The position numbers and the translations under genes were made by a program. Source: Schlegelella_A sp965246805 (GTDB taxonomy: Bacteria > Pseudomonadota > Gammaproteobacteria > Burkholderiales > Burkholderiaceae_C). From it: a stretch of DNA of 64,000 nucleotides. Positions 52,727-62,700 of this stretch are shown in pieces. Position 1 is the stretch's first letter. Every line of letters begins with the position of its first letter. The notes beneath the pieces are model-generated. The model worked only from the letters and a program-made list of their open reading frames with translations, searched no databases and had not been told where the DNA came from. The stretch covers positions 620,001-684,000 of the forward strand of contig CBDFFO010000003.1 in NCBI GenBank assembly GCA_965246805.1. The letters are read 5' to 3'.

Positions 52727-53829
52727 GCATCGACAACGCCACCCTCGGCGACGGCGACGAGTCGATGGCCTCGGCCGCCGACATCAACGCGCTGAACGGC
52801 ACGCCGCGAGCATCGACCGCACCGTTGGCGACCGCGACCGGCGCGGCACCGATCGTGCTCGAAGCGCAATCGCTCGCGCGCTATTACGACGTCGGCGGTG
52901 GCTTCATGAAACCGACGGCTACCGTGCGCGCGCTCGACGGCGTATCGTTCACGCTGCAAGCCGGCCGCACGCTCGCGGTGGTCGGCGAGTCGGGCTGCGG
53001 CAAGAGCACGCTGGCGCGCCAGGTCACGATGCTCGAATCGCCGACCTCGGGCGCATTGAAACTCGGCGGCATCGACGTGAAATCGGCCGATGCGGAGACC
53101 AGGAAGCGCCTGCGCTCGCGCGTGCAGATGGTGTTCCAGAACCCGTTCGCGAGTCTCAACCCGAGGAAGAAGATCGGCCAGGCGCTCGAAGAGCCGCTGG
53201 TCATCAACACGACGCTCACGAAGGCCGAGCGCGACGAGCGTTCCCGCGCGATGCTGGCGCGCGTGGGCCTTCGCCCCGAGCACCACGGCCGCTATCCGCA
53301 CATGTTCTCCGGCGGCCAGCGCCAGCGCGTCGCGATCGCGCGCGCGTTGATGCTCGAGCCGCAGCTGGTGGTGGCCGACGAGCCGGTCTCGGCGCTCGAC
53401 GTGTCGATCCAGGCCCAGGTCCTGAACCTGCTGATGGACCTGCAGGCCGAGACGAAGGTCGCGTACGTCTTCATCTCGCACAACCTCGCGGTCGTCGAGC
53501 TGATCGCCGACGACGTGCTCGTGATGTACCTCGGCAAGGTGATGGAACAGGCGCCGAAGCGCCTCCTCTTCGGCCGGCCGCGCCACCCGTACACGAAGGC
53601 GCTGCTCGCGAGCACCCCGCGCGTCGATGCGGCCTCGCGGCAGACCCGCACGGTGCTCTCAGGTGAACTGCCGTCGCCGCTCGCGCCGCCGTCGGGCTGC
53701 GTGTTCCGCACGCGTTGTCCGCATGCGGTCGAGCGCTGCGCGCGGGAAGTGCCAGCGCTGGAGGACACCGGCGAGAGCCAGTTCGTCGCGTGCCACTTCT
53801 GGCGCGACATTGAAGCGCGCGCCGCCTGA
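52723..53829 (+). CDS. dppF: dipeptide ABC transporter ATP-binding protein
   Basis: A 368-residue ATPase that pairs with DppD. Walker A GESGCGKS, Q-loop VFQNPFASLNP, signature FSGGQRQRV, Walker B LVVADEPVSALDV, H-loop ISHNLAVV, and C-terminal CVFRTRCPHAVERC cysteine cluster. About 45 residues of low-complexity Ala/Thr sequence precede the usual start (PIVLEAQSLARYY), so a downstream start is possible. Last gene of the dppABCDF operon; 119 bases precede proA. Confidence 0.94.
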   Translation: MSIDNATLGDGDESMASAADINALNGTPRASTAPLATATGAAPIVLEAQSLARYYDVGGGFMKPTATVRALDGVSFTLQAGRTLAVVGESGCGKSTLARQVTMLESPTSGALKLGGIDVKSADAETRKRLRSRVQMVFQNPFASLNPRKKIGQALEEPLVINTTLTKAERDERSRAMLARVGLRPEHHGRYPHMFSGGQRQRVAIARALMLEPQLVVADEPVSALDVSIQAQVLNLLMDLQAETKVAYVFISHNLAVVELIADDVLVMYLGKVMEQAPKRLLFGRPRHPYTKALLASTPRVDAASRQTRTVLSGELPSPLAPPSGCVFRTRCPHAVERCAREVPALEDTGESQFVACHFWRDIEARAA

Positions 53830-53948
53830 CCTCAGCCGACGTCGCGGAAGGGCGGCCTTGGCCCCGGTGCGCACGCCGCAAGGTGCCGCGTGAAAGCTTC
53901 ACGTGACCATCGCCGAGCAGGTGGTGCGGCCTTTGCGACAATCCGCGC

Positions 53949-55229
53949 ATGACCCCGGCCGACCTGCAAGCCACCATCGCCCACATGGGCGCCGCGGCGC
54001 GTGGCGCGTCGGCCAGGCTCGCGAACGCGTCGGGCGCGGCGAAGAACGCGGCGCTGCGGGCGCTCGCTCGGCGGCTGCGCGACGACGCCGGAAGCCTGAT
54101 GGCCGCCAACGCGATCGACCTCGACGCGGCGCACGCCGCGCAGCTCGACGCGCCGCTCGTCGACCGGTTGAAGCTCACGCGCGCCGTCATCGAGATCGTG
54201 GCCGAAGGCTGCGAACAGATTGCCGCGATGCCCGATCCGATCGGCGAGATCACCGAGTTGCGCCAGCGGCCGAGCGGCATCGAGGTTGGCCGCATGCGGG
54301 TGCCGCTCGGCGTGTTCGCGATGATCTACGAGAGCCGACCCAACGTGACCATCGAAGCCGCGTCGCTCGCGATCAAGAGCGGCAACGCGTGCATCCTGCG
54401 CGGCGGCTCGGAAGCGATCCACTCGAACGTGGCGCTCGCGAAAATCGTGCACGACGCGCTCGCCGAGGCGGGCCTCCCGCCCGACTCCGTCCAGCTGGTC
54501 CGCACCACCGACCGCGCCGCCGTCGGCCACCTCATCACGGCGCGCGAGTCGGTCGACGTGGTGATCCCGCGCGGCGGCAAGGGCCTGATCGAGCGCATCG
54601 CTCGTGAAGCGACGGTGCCGGTCATCAAGCACCTCGACGGCAACTGCCACGTGTTCGTCGATGCGGGCGCCGACCTCGCGATGGCGCTCACCATCGTCGA
54701 CAACGCGAAGACGCAGAAACTGAGCCCGTGCAACGCCGCCGAGTCGCTGCTGGTCGATGCGCGCATCGCGCCGGCGTTCCTGCCCGGAATCGGCGCCCTG
54801 TTCGCCGCGAAGGGCGTCGAAATGCGGTGCGACGCGGCCAGCCGCGCGCTGCTGCAGGCGGTGCCGAACGCGCACGTCGTCGCTGCGACCGAGCAGGACT
54901 GGAGCGAGGAATACCTGGCCGCCATCATCAGCATCAAGGTCGTCGGCGGCTTCGACGAAGCCGTTGCTCACATCAACCGCTACGGCTCCCACCACACCGA
55001 CGCCATCGTCACCAGCGACCGCGCGCACGCGATGCGCTTCCTGCGCGAAGTCGATTCGGCCAGCGTGATGGTGAATGCCTCGACCCGCTTCGCCGATGGC
55101 TTCGAATACGGGCTCGGCGCCGAGATCGGCATCTCGACCGACAAGCTGCACGCACGTGGGCCGGTCGGGCTCGAAGGCCTCACCTCGCTGAAGTGGGTGG
55201 TGCTCGGCCACGGCGAGGTGCGCGGATGA
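53949..55229 (+). CDS. proA: gamma-glutamyl phosphate reductase
   Basis: A 426-residue aldehyde-dehydrogenase-fold enzyme that makes glutamate-5-semialdehyde in proline synthesis. Family blocks: GVFAMIYESRPNVTIEAASLAIKSGNACILRGGSEA, VIPRGGKGLIERIAREATVPVIKHLDGNCHVFVD, and the catalytic Cys in KTQKLSPCNAAESLLVD. SSWEEEYLAAI-like ending is present as DWSEEYLAAIISIKVV. Its stop overlaps the queC start by four bases. The partner proB is not in the window. Confidence 0.95.
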   Translation: MTPADLQATIAHMGAAARGASARLANASGAAKNAALRALARRLRDDAGSLMAANAIDLDAAHAAQLDAPLVDRLKLTRAVIEIVAEGCEQIAAMPDPIGEITELRQRPSGIEVGRMRVPLGVFAMIYESRPNVTIEAASLAIKSGNACILRGGSEAIHSNVALAKIVHDALAEAGLPPDSVQLVRTTDRAAVGHLITARESVDVVIPRGGKGLIERIAREATVPVIKHLDGNCHVFVDAGADLAMALTIVDNAKTQKLSPCNAAESLLVDARIAPAFLPGIGALFAAKGVEMRCDAASRALLQAVPNAHVVAATEQDWSEEYLAAIISIKVVGGFDEAVAHINRYGSHHTDAIVTSDRAHAMRFLREVDSASVMVNASTRFADGFEYGLGAEIGISTDKLHARGPVGLEGLTSLKWVVLGHGEVRG

Positions 55230-55987
55230 GCGAAACCAAGCCGATGGGGTTCAGCTTCGCACCGCCACGCGCGGGCTCGCCGATGACGACCGATCCGCGC
55301 CGCGCACTCGTGCTGTTTTCGGGCGGGCAGGACTCGACGCTCTGCCTGGCCTGGGCGCTCGACCGCTTCGCGCGGGTCGAGACCATCGGCTTCGTGCACG
55401 GCCAGAGCCAGGCCGAAGAGCTCGAATGCCGGCTTCATTTGCGCGCGCAGCTGCAGAAGATGTTTCCGCGCTGGGCCGGCCAGCTCGGCGAAGACCATGT
55501 GCTCGACTTGACGTCGATCGACCAGATCGCCGAAACCGCACCGACCGATCGGCGCGCCAGCGAGATGAACGCGGGCGGGGTGCCGAACACGTTCGTGCCG
55601 GGCAGGAATCTCCTCTTCTTCACGTTCGCGGCGACCGTCGCCGAGCGCCGGGGCCTGAGCGTGCTGGTCGGCGGCATGTGCGAGACCGACGACTCCGACT
55701 ACCCCGATTGCCGCGACAACTCGCTGAAAGCCCTGCAGGTCGCGATCAGCCTGGGCATCGACCAGCCGATGACCATCGAGACGCCGCTGATCCGTCTCGA
55801 CAAGACCGGCATCTGGGCCATGACCGAAGCGCTCGGCGGCGACCCGCTGATCGACCTGGTGGTCGAGCACACGCACTCGTGCTATATGGGCGACCGCACG
55901 CATCGGCATGTGTGGGGCTACGGCTGCGGCCTTTGCCCGTCGTGCGACCAGCGCAGCAAGGGTTACGAGACCTGGCTCGCGAGCTGA
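55226..55987 (+). CDS. queC: 7-cyano-7-deazaguanine synthase (preQ0 synthase)
   Basis: A 253-residue ATP-pyrophosphatase-fold enzyme making preQ0 for queuosine. The P-loop FSGGQDST is at 31-38; VPGRNLLFFTFAATVAE and CETDDSDYPDCRDNS follow. The zinc cluster is C219, C234, C237 and C240 (CYMGDRTHRHVWGYGCGLC...C), with 14 residues between the first two cysteines rather than the eight of the Escherichia enzyme. About 20 extra N-terminal residues precede the fold. Overlaps proA by four bases, an unusual pairing. Confidence 0.92.
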   Translation: MSETKPMGFSFAPPRAGSPMTTDPRRALVLFSGGQDSTLCLAWALDRFARVETIGFVHGQSQAEELECRLHLRAQLQKMFPRWAGQLGEDHVLDLTSIDQIAETAPTDRRASEMNAGGVPNTFVPGRNLLFFTFAATVAERRGLSVLVGGMCETDDSDYPDCRDNSLKALQVAISLGIDQPMTIETPLIRLDKTGIWAMTEALGGDPLIDLVVEHTHSCYMGDRTHRHVWGYGCGLCPSCDQRSKGYETWLAS

Positions 55988-56024
55988 ACTCCGGGGCCGA
56001 CGGTCTGCCGATTCGCCGATCCAC

Positions 56025-56555
56025 ATGAGCACGACCACGATCGCGGGCGCGATCGGCGCGGCGGTGTGGCTGTTCTGGGCCGTCGGCGCGTACAACCGGT
56101 TGGTTCGGTTGCGCCAAGACGTGGTGCGCCGCTTCGTGCCGATCGACACCCAGATGAAGGAGCGGCACACGCTGCTGTGGCGCCAGACCGAACTGCTCGG
56201 CCACCTGCTCGCGAACGCCCAACCGAGGCTCGATGCGGTGCGTGCGGCCAGCCGGCAGAGCGACGTCGCGCGGGAGCACGCGCAGCCACGACCGCTCGCA
56301 CGCGGCCCGGTCAAGAGCCTCTGGCTGGCGGAAGCGATCGTGGTCGAAACCCGCTCGCGCGTGCCGGCGCATCGCGTCGGCGCGAACGACGAACTGCCCG
56401 ACGTCAACGCGCGGCTGATGGTGGTCGACAACGCGCTCGGATTTGCGCGCCAGGAGTTCAACGAGGCGATGCTCGCGTACAACCGCGCCGTCGCCGAATT
56501 CCCGACGCTGATGCTGGCGGTCGTGGTCGGCTTTTCGGCCGGCGAGCCCCTTTGA
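56025..56555 (+). CDS. LemA family protein
   Basis: A 176-residue protein. One N-terminal membrane helix (IAGAIGAAVWLFWAVGAYNRLVRLRQDVVR) is followed by a helical body. The opening AYNRLVRLR and the ending LMVVDNALGFARQEFNEAMLAYNRAVAEFP are LemA family markers. The usual middle sequence is replaced by an Arg/Ala-rich stretch (near 85-100), so the protein is a divergent member. LemA proteins are inner-membrane proteins of unknown role. 37 bases after queC; an unrecognised gene follows. Confidence 0.82.
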   Translation: MSTTTIAGAIGAAVWLFWAVGAYNRLVRLRQDVVRRFVPIDTQMKERHTLLWRQTELLGHLLANAQPRLDAVRAASRQSDVAREHAQPRPLARGPVKSLWLAEAIVVETRSRVPAHRVGANDELPDVNARLMVVDNALGFARQEFNEAMLAYNRAVAEFPTLMLAVVVGFSAGEPL

Positions 56556-56729
56556 GCTGGGCCGGCATGCGCGGCGATGAGGCCGCTTGAAGGGCCCCGG
56601 CAACGCACCCGCGGGCGAGCGGCCTCGGTGTGATTGCGGATGGCGGGCCACCCGATCGATGCCATCATTCAGCGCGCGTGCAACGGGCCTGCGAGTCGAA
56701 TGTCGCCCGGCGGCACGCGCCCCTCCGCG

Positions 56730-57560
56730 ATGAACGATCTTTCCACCGCCTACCGCAACGACCCGCACGCCGGCGAACTGGACGTGGCAGACCGGCTCGA
56801 TCGCTTGCATGGCGCGGTCGAGCTCTATGCCGCGCTGCTGGCGCTGGTGTTGCCGCCGGGCAGCGAGCGCGCGGTGCAATCGTGGACGCGGGAGTGCTCG
56901 ACGACCGCCGATGCCCACGCGCTGCGGACCCAGATCGCCAGCCTCTCGGCGGCATCCCGCCTGCCGTGGTTCGACAGGCTGCTGACGCGCATGGCGAAGC
57001 ATTCGGTGGACACGCGCAAGGCATTGCTGCAGGCGACGCGACGCGTGATGAGCGCACGCGGCTTCGCGCGCCCGATCGATCGCCTGCACTGGCTCGCGAT
57101 GCGGCGCGCCCTGAACGGCTCGCTGCCGCTCGACACCCGGCTCGACGGCAACACCGACGTCACGTTCTGGCTCGAATCTGACGTGATCGCGATCGCCGAC
57201 TACACCGCCTTCCTCGCCCGCATGGTGCCGGCCGCCTCTGAAGACGACGACACCGACGACGAGGGCGCCGGCGCTCGCTGGTACGACCAGGTCGTCGCCA
57301 ACTGGACCCAGCACGGCACCAATCCGGCATGGCGGCCACCGAGCTCCGACACCATGGTCGCGGCGTTGAAGCGGCTGCAGCTGATGTCGTGGATGCGACG
57401 GCCGGTCGTGATCGGGCTCTGGGTCTCGCTCGCGCAGAAGCACACCTACAACGGCCGGCTTTCCGACCTGAGCGCCGATGCGCTCCGCCTCAGCTGTTTC
57501 CTGCTCGACTCGCCGCTGCCGCCCGAGCTGGCGCGGCAATACATCACGCTCGACGCGTGA
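56730..57560 (+). CDS. hypothetical protein downstream of LemA
   Basis: About 276 residues, mainly helical and soluble with an acidic patch (SEDDDTDDEGAG near residue 170). I do not recognise a family. Conserved-looking blocks include RLDRLHGAVELYAALLALVL, LPWFDRLLTRMAKHSVDTRK and MRRPVVIGLWVSLAQKHTYNG. Starts at 56730 (ATG, MNDLSTAYRN) or earlier at 56640; the earlier start adds 30 residues of mixed composition. Position behind LemA suggests a related role, but that is only a neighbour effect. Confidence 0.7.
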   Translation: MNDLSTAYRNDPHAGELDVADRLDRLHGAVELYAALLALVLPPGSERAVQSWTRECSTTADAHALRTQIASLSAASRLPWFDRLLTRMAKHSVDTRKALLQATRRVMSARGFARPIDRLHWLAMRRALNGSLPLDTRLDGNTDVTFWLESDVIAIADYTAFLARMVPAASEDDDTDDEGAGARWYDQVVANWTQHGTNPAWRPPSSDTMVAALKRLQLMSWMRRPVVIGLWVSLAQKHTYNGRLSDLSADALRLSCFLLDSPLPPELARQYITLDA

Positions 57561-57664
57561 TCGCGCATCGCACCGCGCGCCCCGACAGGTGCGCGGGTGA
57601 TCGGCCGACGCGCGCAGCGCCTGCCGCACCCTAGGATCGCCCACCCCACCACGAGAGCCGCGCC

Positions 57665-58864
57665 ATGACCGCCACGCGTTCCGAGCCGGTGTCCGCGACC
57701 GAGGCAGAGACCGAGACCGAGCTAGAAGCCGACGCGAGAGACCGCCGCGTGTTGCTGCACATGCCGGTCGACGTGCGCAGCCTCTCGCTGGCCGTCGTCG
57801 CCGTGCTGGCGACGATCTTCTTCCTGCATTGGGCCCGCGAGGTGGTCGTTCCCGTGCTGCTGGGCGTGATGTTCAGCTACGCGCTGAAGCCGGCCGTCGA
57901 TCGCCTCCAGCGCTGGGGGGTGCCGACGGCGCTCGGCGCGGCGATCGTGTTGCTCGTCATTGTCGGTGGCATCGGTAGCGCGGTGCACTCGCTGAGCGCC
58001 GACGCGACCGCACTCGTCGAGTCGCTGCCCGAGGTTGCGCAGAAGCTTCGGCAAACGATCCAGAGCCCCGCGCAGGCCCAGGCCAAACCAACCGTCTCGA
58101 CGATCGACCGCGTGCAGCAGGCGGCCAACGAGATCGAGAAGGCTGCAGAAGCCAGGCAGGATGCGGGCGGCACGGGGTCGCGCAACGTGACGCGAGTGGT
58201 GGTCGAGAAAGCCAAGCTCGACATCAAGGACTACCTGTGGACCGGCACGCTCGGATTGGTGTCGTTCCTCGGCCAGGCGCTGATCGTGCTCTTCCTCACC
58301 TTCTTTCTCCTCGCGTCGGGCAACACCTTCCGACGCAAGATGGTGAAGCTCGCCGGCCCGCAGCTCGGCAGCAAGAAGATCACCGTGCAGGCACTCGACG
58401 AGATCAGCAACCAGATCCAGACCTACCTGTTGGTGCAGGTCGGCACCAGTGTCGTGGTCGGCCTGTTGACGGGCGCGGTGTTCTGGGCCCTCCGCCTCGA
58501 CCATGCGGCCGTGTGGGGCGTGTTCGCGGGCATCACCAACCTCATACCTTATGTGGGCGCGGTGCTGGTGGGCACCTCGTCGGCGGTGGTGGCCTTCATG
58601 CAGTTCGGCTCGCTCAACATGGGGCTGCTGGTGGGTGGCAGCTCGTTCGCGATCCACACCGTTGTCGGCAACCTCCTCACGCCGTGGCTCACCGGCCGTG
58701 CCGGCCGCATGAGCCCGCTCGCGGTCTTCGTTGGTCTGCTGGTGTTCGGTTGGCTGTGGGGCGTGTGGGGTCTGTTGCTCGGTGTGCCTATCCTGATGGT
58801 CGTGAAGACGATCTGCGATCGGGTCGACGAGTTGAAGCCGGTCGGCGAACTGCTCGGCAGTTGA
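57665..58864 (+). CDS. AI-2E family transporter (PerM/YdiK type)
   Basis: A 399-residue membrane protein of the AI-2E exporter/PerM family. About eight helices, with the first at SLAVVAVLATIFFLHWAREVVVPVLLGVMFSYALKP. A long amphipathic, cytoplasm- or periplasm-facing stretch (about 115-180) precedes GTLGLVSFLGQALIVLFLTFFLLASG. NLIPYVGAVLVGTSSAVVAF and LTGRAGRMSPLAVFVGLLVFGWLWG are family markers. The substrate is not settled for this family; some members exchange ions. About 35 acidic residues precede the first helix. Confidence 0.9.
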   Translation: MTATRSEPVSATEAETETELEADARDRRVLLHMPVDVRSLSLAVVAVLATIFFLHWAREVVVPVLLGVMFSYALKPAVDRLQRWGVPTALGAAIVLLVIVGGIGSAVHSLSADATALVESLPEVAQKLRQTIQSPAQAQAKPTVSTIDRVQQAANEIEKAAEARQDAGGTGSRNVTRVVVEKAKLDIKDYLWTGTLGLVSFLGQALIVLFLTFFLLASGNTFRRKMVKLAGPQLGSKKITVQALDEISNQIQTYLLVQVGTSVVVGLLTGAVFWALRLDHAAVWGVFAGITNLIPYVGAVLVGTSSAVVAFMQFGSLNMGLLVGGSSFAIHTVVGNLLTPWLTGRAGRMSPLAVFVGLLVFGWLWGVWGLLLGVPILMVVKTICDRVDELKPVGELLGS

Positions 58865-58925
58865 CACGCCGGTGGGCCGAAGCCACGATGGTGCTCGATC
58901 GTTCGCGGCTCGTCGGCCGCGCTTC

Positions 58926-59732
58926 TCAGGCTGGCGAGCGGCGGTGCTCGAGCGCCGGCAACTGCGCGCGCACGGCCGCGATGCGCGCCGGATCGATGTC
59001 GGCCATCACCACACCCTCGCCTTCGGCCTGCACCGCGAGCACCTCGCCCCACGGATCGACGACCATCGTGTGGCCGAAGGTGCGACGGCCGTTCTCGTGC
59101 AGGCCACCCTGCGCGGGCGCCATCACGTAGCACTGGTTTTCAATCGCGCGGGCGCGCAGCAGCACCTCCCAGTGCTTCTCGCCGGTGGTCGCGGTGAACG
59201 CGGAGGGCACGGCGACGAGGTCGCACGGCGGCGTCATCATCGAGCGGTAGAGCTCCGGAAAACGCAGGTCGTAGCAGATGCTCAGGCCGACGCGCCACGC
59301 ACCGGCGCTGAAGGCGCAAGGGCTGCTGCCGGCCTGCAGCACGCGGCCCTCGTCGTAGCTCTCGCGGCCGTTGTCGAAGCGGAACAGGTGGATCTTGTCG
59401 TAGCGGGCCGCGAGCGAGCCGTCGGGCGCGTACACGCAGGTGGTGTTGCGGACGCGGTCGCGGTCATCGGTCGCGATCGGCAACGTGCCACCCATCAACC
59501 ACAGGCCGTGCCTGCGCGCGGCGTCGGCGAGCATGTGCTGGATCGGGCCCTCGCCCGGCGCTTCGGCGATCTCGAGCTTGGCGCGGTCGTGCTGGCCCAT
59601 CAGGCAGAAATATTCGGGCAGGCCGACCAGCTGCGCGCCCCTCGCCGCGGCGTCGCCGATCAGTCGGCTCGCGGCCGCGAGGTTGCTTTGGACGTCGGGC
59701 GTCGAGACCATCTGAATGGCGGCGATCCTCAT
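58926..59732 (-). CDS. carbon-nitrogen hydrolase (nitrilase superfamily)
   Basis: A 268-residue Nit-type amidase. The catalytic triad is visible: Glu40 (LVGLPEYF), Lys113 (ARYDKIHLFRF) and Cys153 (VGLSICYDLRFPELYR). It resembles deaminated-glutathione amidase (Nit1), which repairs deaminated glutathione. The ATG at 59732 gives the usual MRIAAIQMVS start. It lies just 16 bases downstream of yhdP on the same strand, the arrangement common in beta- and gammaproteobacteria where tldD comes next. Confidence 0.92.
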   Translation of the reverse strand: MRIAAIQMVSTPDVQSNLAAASRLIGDAAARGAQLVGLPEYFCLMGQHDRAKLEIAEAPGEGPIQHMLADAARRHGLWLMGGTLPIATDDRDRVRNTTCVYAPDGSLAARYDKIHLFRFDNGRESYDEGRVLQAGSSPCAFSAGAWRVGLSICYDLRFPELYRSMMTPPCDLVAVPSAFTATTGEKHWEVLLRARAIENQCYVMAPAQGGLHENGRRTFGHTMVVDPWGEVLAVQAEGEGVVMADIDPARIAAVRAQLPALEHRRSPA

Positions 59733-59748
59733 CGAAAATCTCCTGGTG

Positions 59749-62700
59749 TCAGCGTGGCGCGGGCTCGCTCGCAGCGGCGCGTGTGGGTGATGTCGAGGCC
59801 GATGATGCGGCCGCCGGTGCCGTGGCGCCAGCCGCCTCCGCTTGCGCGTCGGGGCGATGCTCGACGCGATCGACCTTCGGATCCTCCCACGGCCCGCTGA
59901 CGCGGAACTCACGCGTGCCGGCGGCCGCGAGCGGCTTGCGCAGCAGCACCTGAGCGAGGAACGTGCCGAGGCCGACAGCGGGGTTGATGATCGCGTAGGC
60001 GAGCGAGGCCGTGCCGGCGTTGATCTCGGGCACCACCACCACCCGCAGTTCCTCGGTCTCGCGGTCGAGGTCGGCGCTGCCGTCCATCAGCACCGCTGCC
60101 GCGGCGCCGCGCATGCGGAAGTTGTTGGTGGTCGCGAGCCCGTAGCCGATCTTCACGTCGCCGACGATGTTGTCGAACGCGAAGCCGTCCTGGAACAGGT
60201 CGCGGAAATCGAATGTCAGCCGGCGCGGCAACGACTGCAGGCTCAGCACGCCGAGCAGGCGCGCCGCCCCCGCGCTCGCCTTCAGGAACTGGCCGCTGTC
60301 GATCGCCAGCCTGACCTGCCCTTCCATGCCTTTGGTGGTCGGCGAGAGCGGCGAGCCGGGCCAGGCGATCTCCCCCGTTATCTCGCCCTTGCCGCCCTTG
60401 ATGACCTGGACCATGCCGAGCCGATCGAGCAGTCCGCCGCTGTCGGCGAGCTCGAGCCTGAAGTTCATCGAGGCGCGGCGCGAGGCGGGTCCGGCGTTGC
60501 GCGTCGCCGACCACGTGCCGCTCGCGGTGAGCTGCGCTTCGGGCACGGTGAGGTTGAACTTCGAGAGCTGCCACTCCGTCGTGCGCTCGCTGCCGCTGCC
60601 GATCAGCCGGTTGGCGGCCTCGACCTCGAGACGTCCGAGCTTCCAGCCGCGCAGCTCGAAGCCGTCGGCGACGATGTCGAGCGCCGGCACGCTCGACGGC
60701 GGCTGCTCGAGCAGGGTTTCGACAGGATCGGCATCGGCCTTCGGCAGGCTCAGGCGCGAGAGCCGTGCGTAGACGCGACCGGCGCCGGTGGCGCGGCGCG
60801 GTGGGCGGTATTCGACGTAGCCGTCGATGTCGTCTGAATCGACATTGGCGCGCCACAGGCCGTTTTGCTGCGAGACGCCGGCAACGACGTCACCGAGGTG
60901 GCGTGCGCCCGCCTTCAGGTCGAGCACGCGCAGAGCGATGCGTTCGGGCTGGTACGACGTGCCGGCGCTCTCGCGGGTGTCGCGCCTGTCGCGCGGCGGG
61001 CGCGTGGCGGCGCCGGACGCCACCGCGTTCGCGCTCGCATCGACACCCGCCGTGCTTTCGTCACCGAACAACTTGTCGAGCGCCGCTTCCCAGGCCAGCG
61101 CGTCGAGTTGACGCAATTCGATCTGCGCGGTGACGCCGCTCGTCGGCAACTCGATGACCGACCCGAACCCGGACGTCACGGGCGGCGTGCGCATCGCCGC
61201 GTCGCTCACGCGCACATGGCCACGCAGCACGCGCGAGCCCGTGCTGCCGAGCTCGCGCAGATAGCGCGTCTGCAGCACCGAGCCGAGCTCGAGCGAGAAC
61301 GTGTCGCGCGGCATCTCGCCAGTGGCGAGCGAACTCTCGTCGAGCACGGTCTGGTAGCGCAGCGCCAACGGCGTGGCCGCCGGCTTCGCGAGCGGATACG
61401 GCAGGTCGATGGCGGTGCCGACCAGATTGCTCGTGACCGACAGTTGCGCCTCGCCCTTGATGAACGACAACTCGGCGCGATAGCCCGCCTGCCCAATCGC
61501 CACGCTCGCGATGCGCGAGACCGTGCCAAGCTCGGTCGCCTTGCGAACGGCCTCGGCAGCGACGCTGCCTTGCCCGCTGAAGCGTTGCACGTCACCGTGG
61601 GGGCCACTTTGCGAAGCGCCTTCGAACGCCATCTCGCCGCCGAGCAGGCGCGCGGTCCCGGCAGCGATCGTGAAACCCTTCTGCGTGAAATCGACGCGCG
61701 TCCTGGTGCCCGCGAGCTGCGGCGTGGCGGGCGTGAAGCGCAGGTCGTTTCCCGGCAGCACGAGGTTGCCCCTGACGCCGATCGCGCCGCTGCCGTCGAG
61801 CGGGATCGAGAGCGCGAGCCTCATCTCGGCATTGCCGCTCGCGACCGTCTGTGCGAAGGGGTCGCCGATCGCCGCACCGATCGGCGTGGCGTGGGTGAAG
61901 CTCAGCATGTCGGCGAGCGCGCCGCGGCCGGTGCCTTCGAGCGCGAGCACGCCGTGCTCGCCAAGGCGCGCGATGCCGCCGTGCAGGCGCGTCCACTCGA
62001 CGCCGCCGAGCATCGCGCGCGCGTCGCGAATCTCGAGTGCGCCGTTGTCGATGACGAGCTCGCCGTTCAGCGCGGTGGCCGCGGGCCAGCCGAGCGCCGG
62101 TTCCGGGGCCACCGCCGTCGCCGGGCCATTGCCGGGAGCGGTCGACGTCGCCACCGCGGCTGCTGCGGCCGGCTCACCCTCACGCCCCGGCACATACGCG
62201 AACGTCAGCCCCTCGACCTGGGCCGCGACACGGAACTCGCCGTCTCGCTTGCCGTTCTTCAAGTCGTGGAACGGGAAGTCGGCGAGGTCGCCGCGCACGC
62301 GGATGGTTGCGCCCTTCAACGTGCCGCCGCGCACCGCGCGTTCGATGTAGCGGCGCGTGCCGTCGGGCAGGCCTAGCGGCAGGTAGCGCGCGGTGCGGGT
62401 CGCGATCGCATCGCTCAGCTTGCCATCGAGCTCGAGCACGCCCGGATACCGCTCGCCGCGCTCGGCCTTCTTGCCCTGGCGCAGCCACTCGTCGCGGCGC
62501 GCGGCGGTCTCGGGCCTGGCGTCGAGCAAGCCACCGGTATGCCACGCGGCCGAGAGCTCGACCTTCGCGTCGGCGTTGGAAAAACGCGCGTCCTTCACCT
62601 GCACGCTGACGAGTGGGTCTGCGCCCGCGGTCTTCGCCGCGGTCACCTTCCATTCGAGGTTGGCTTCGAGCTGGTCAACTGGCAATCGCGGGTCTTCGAA

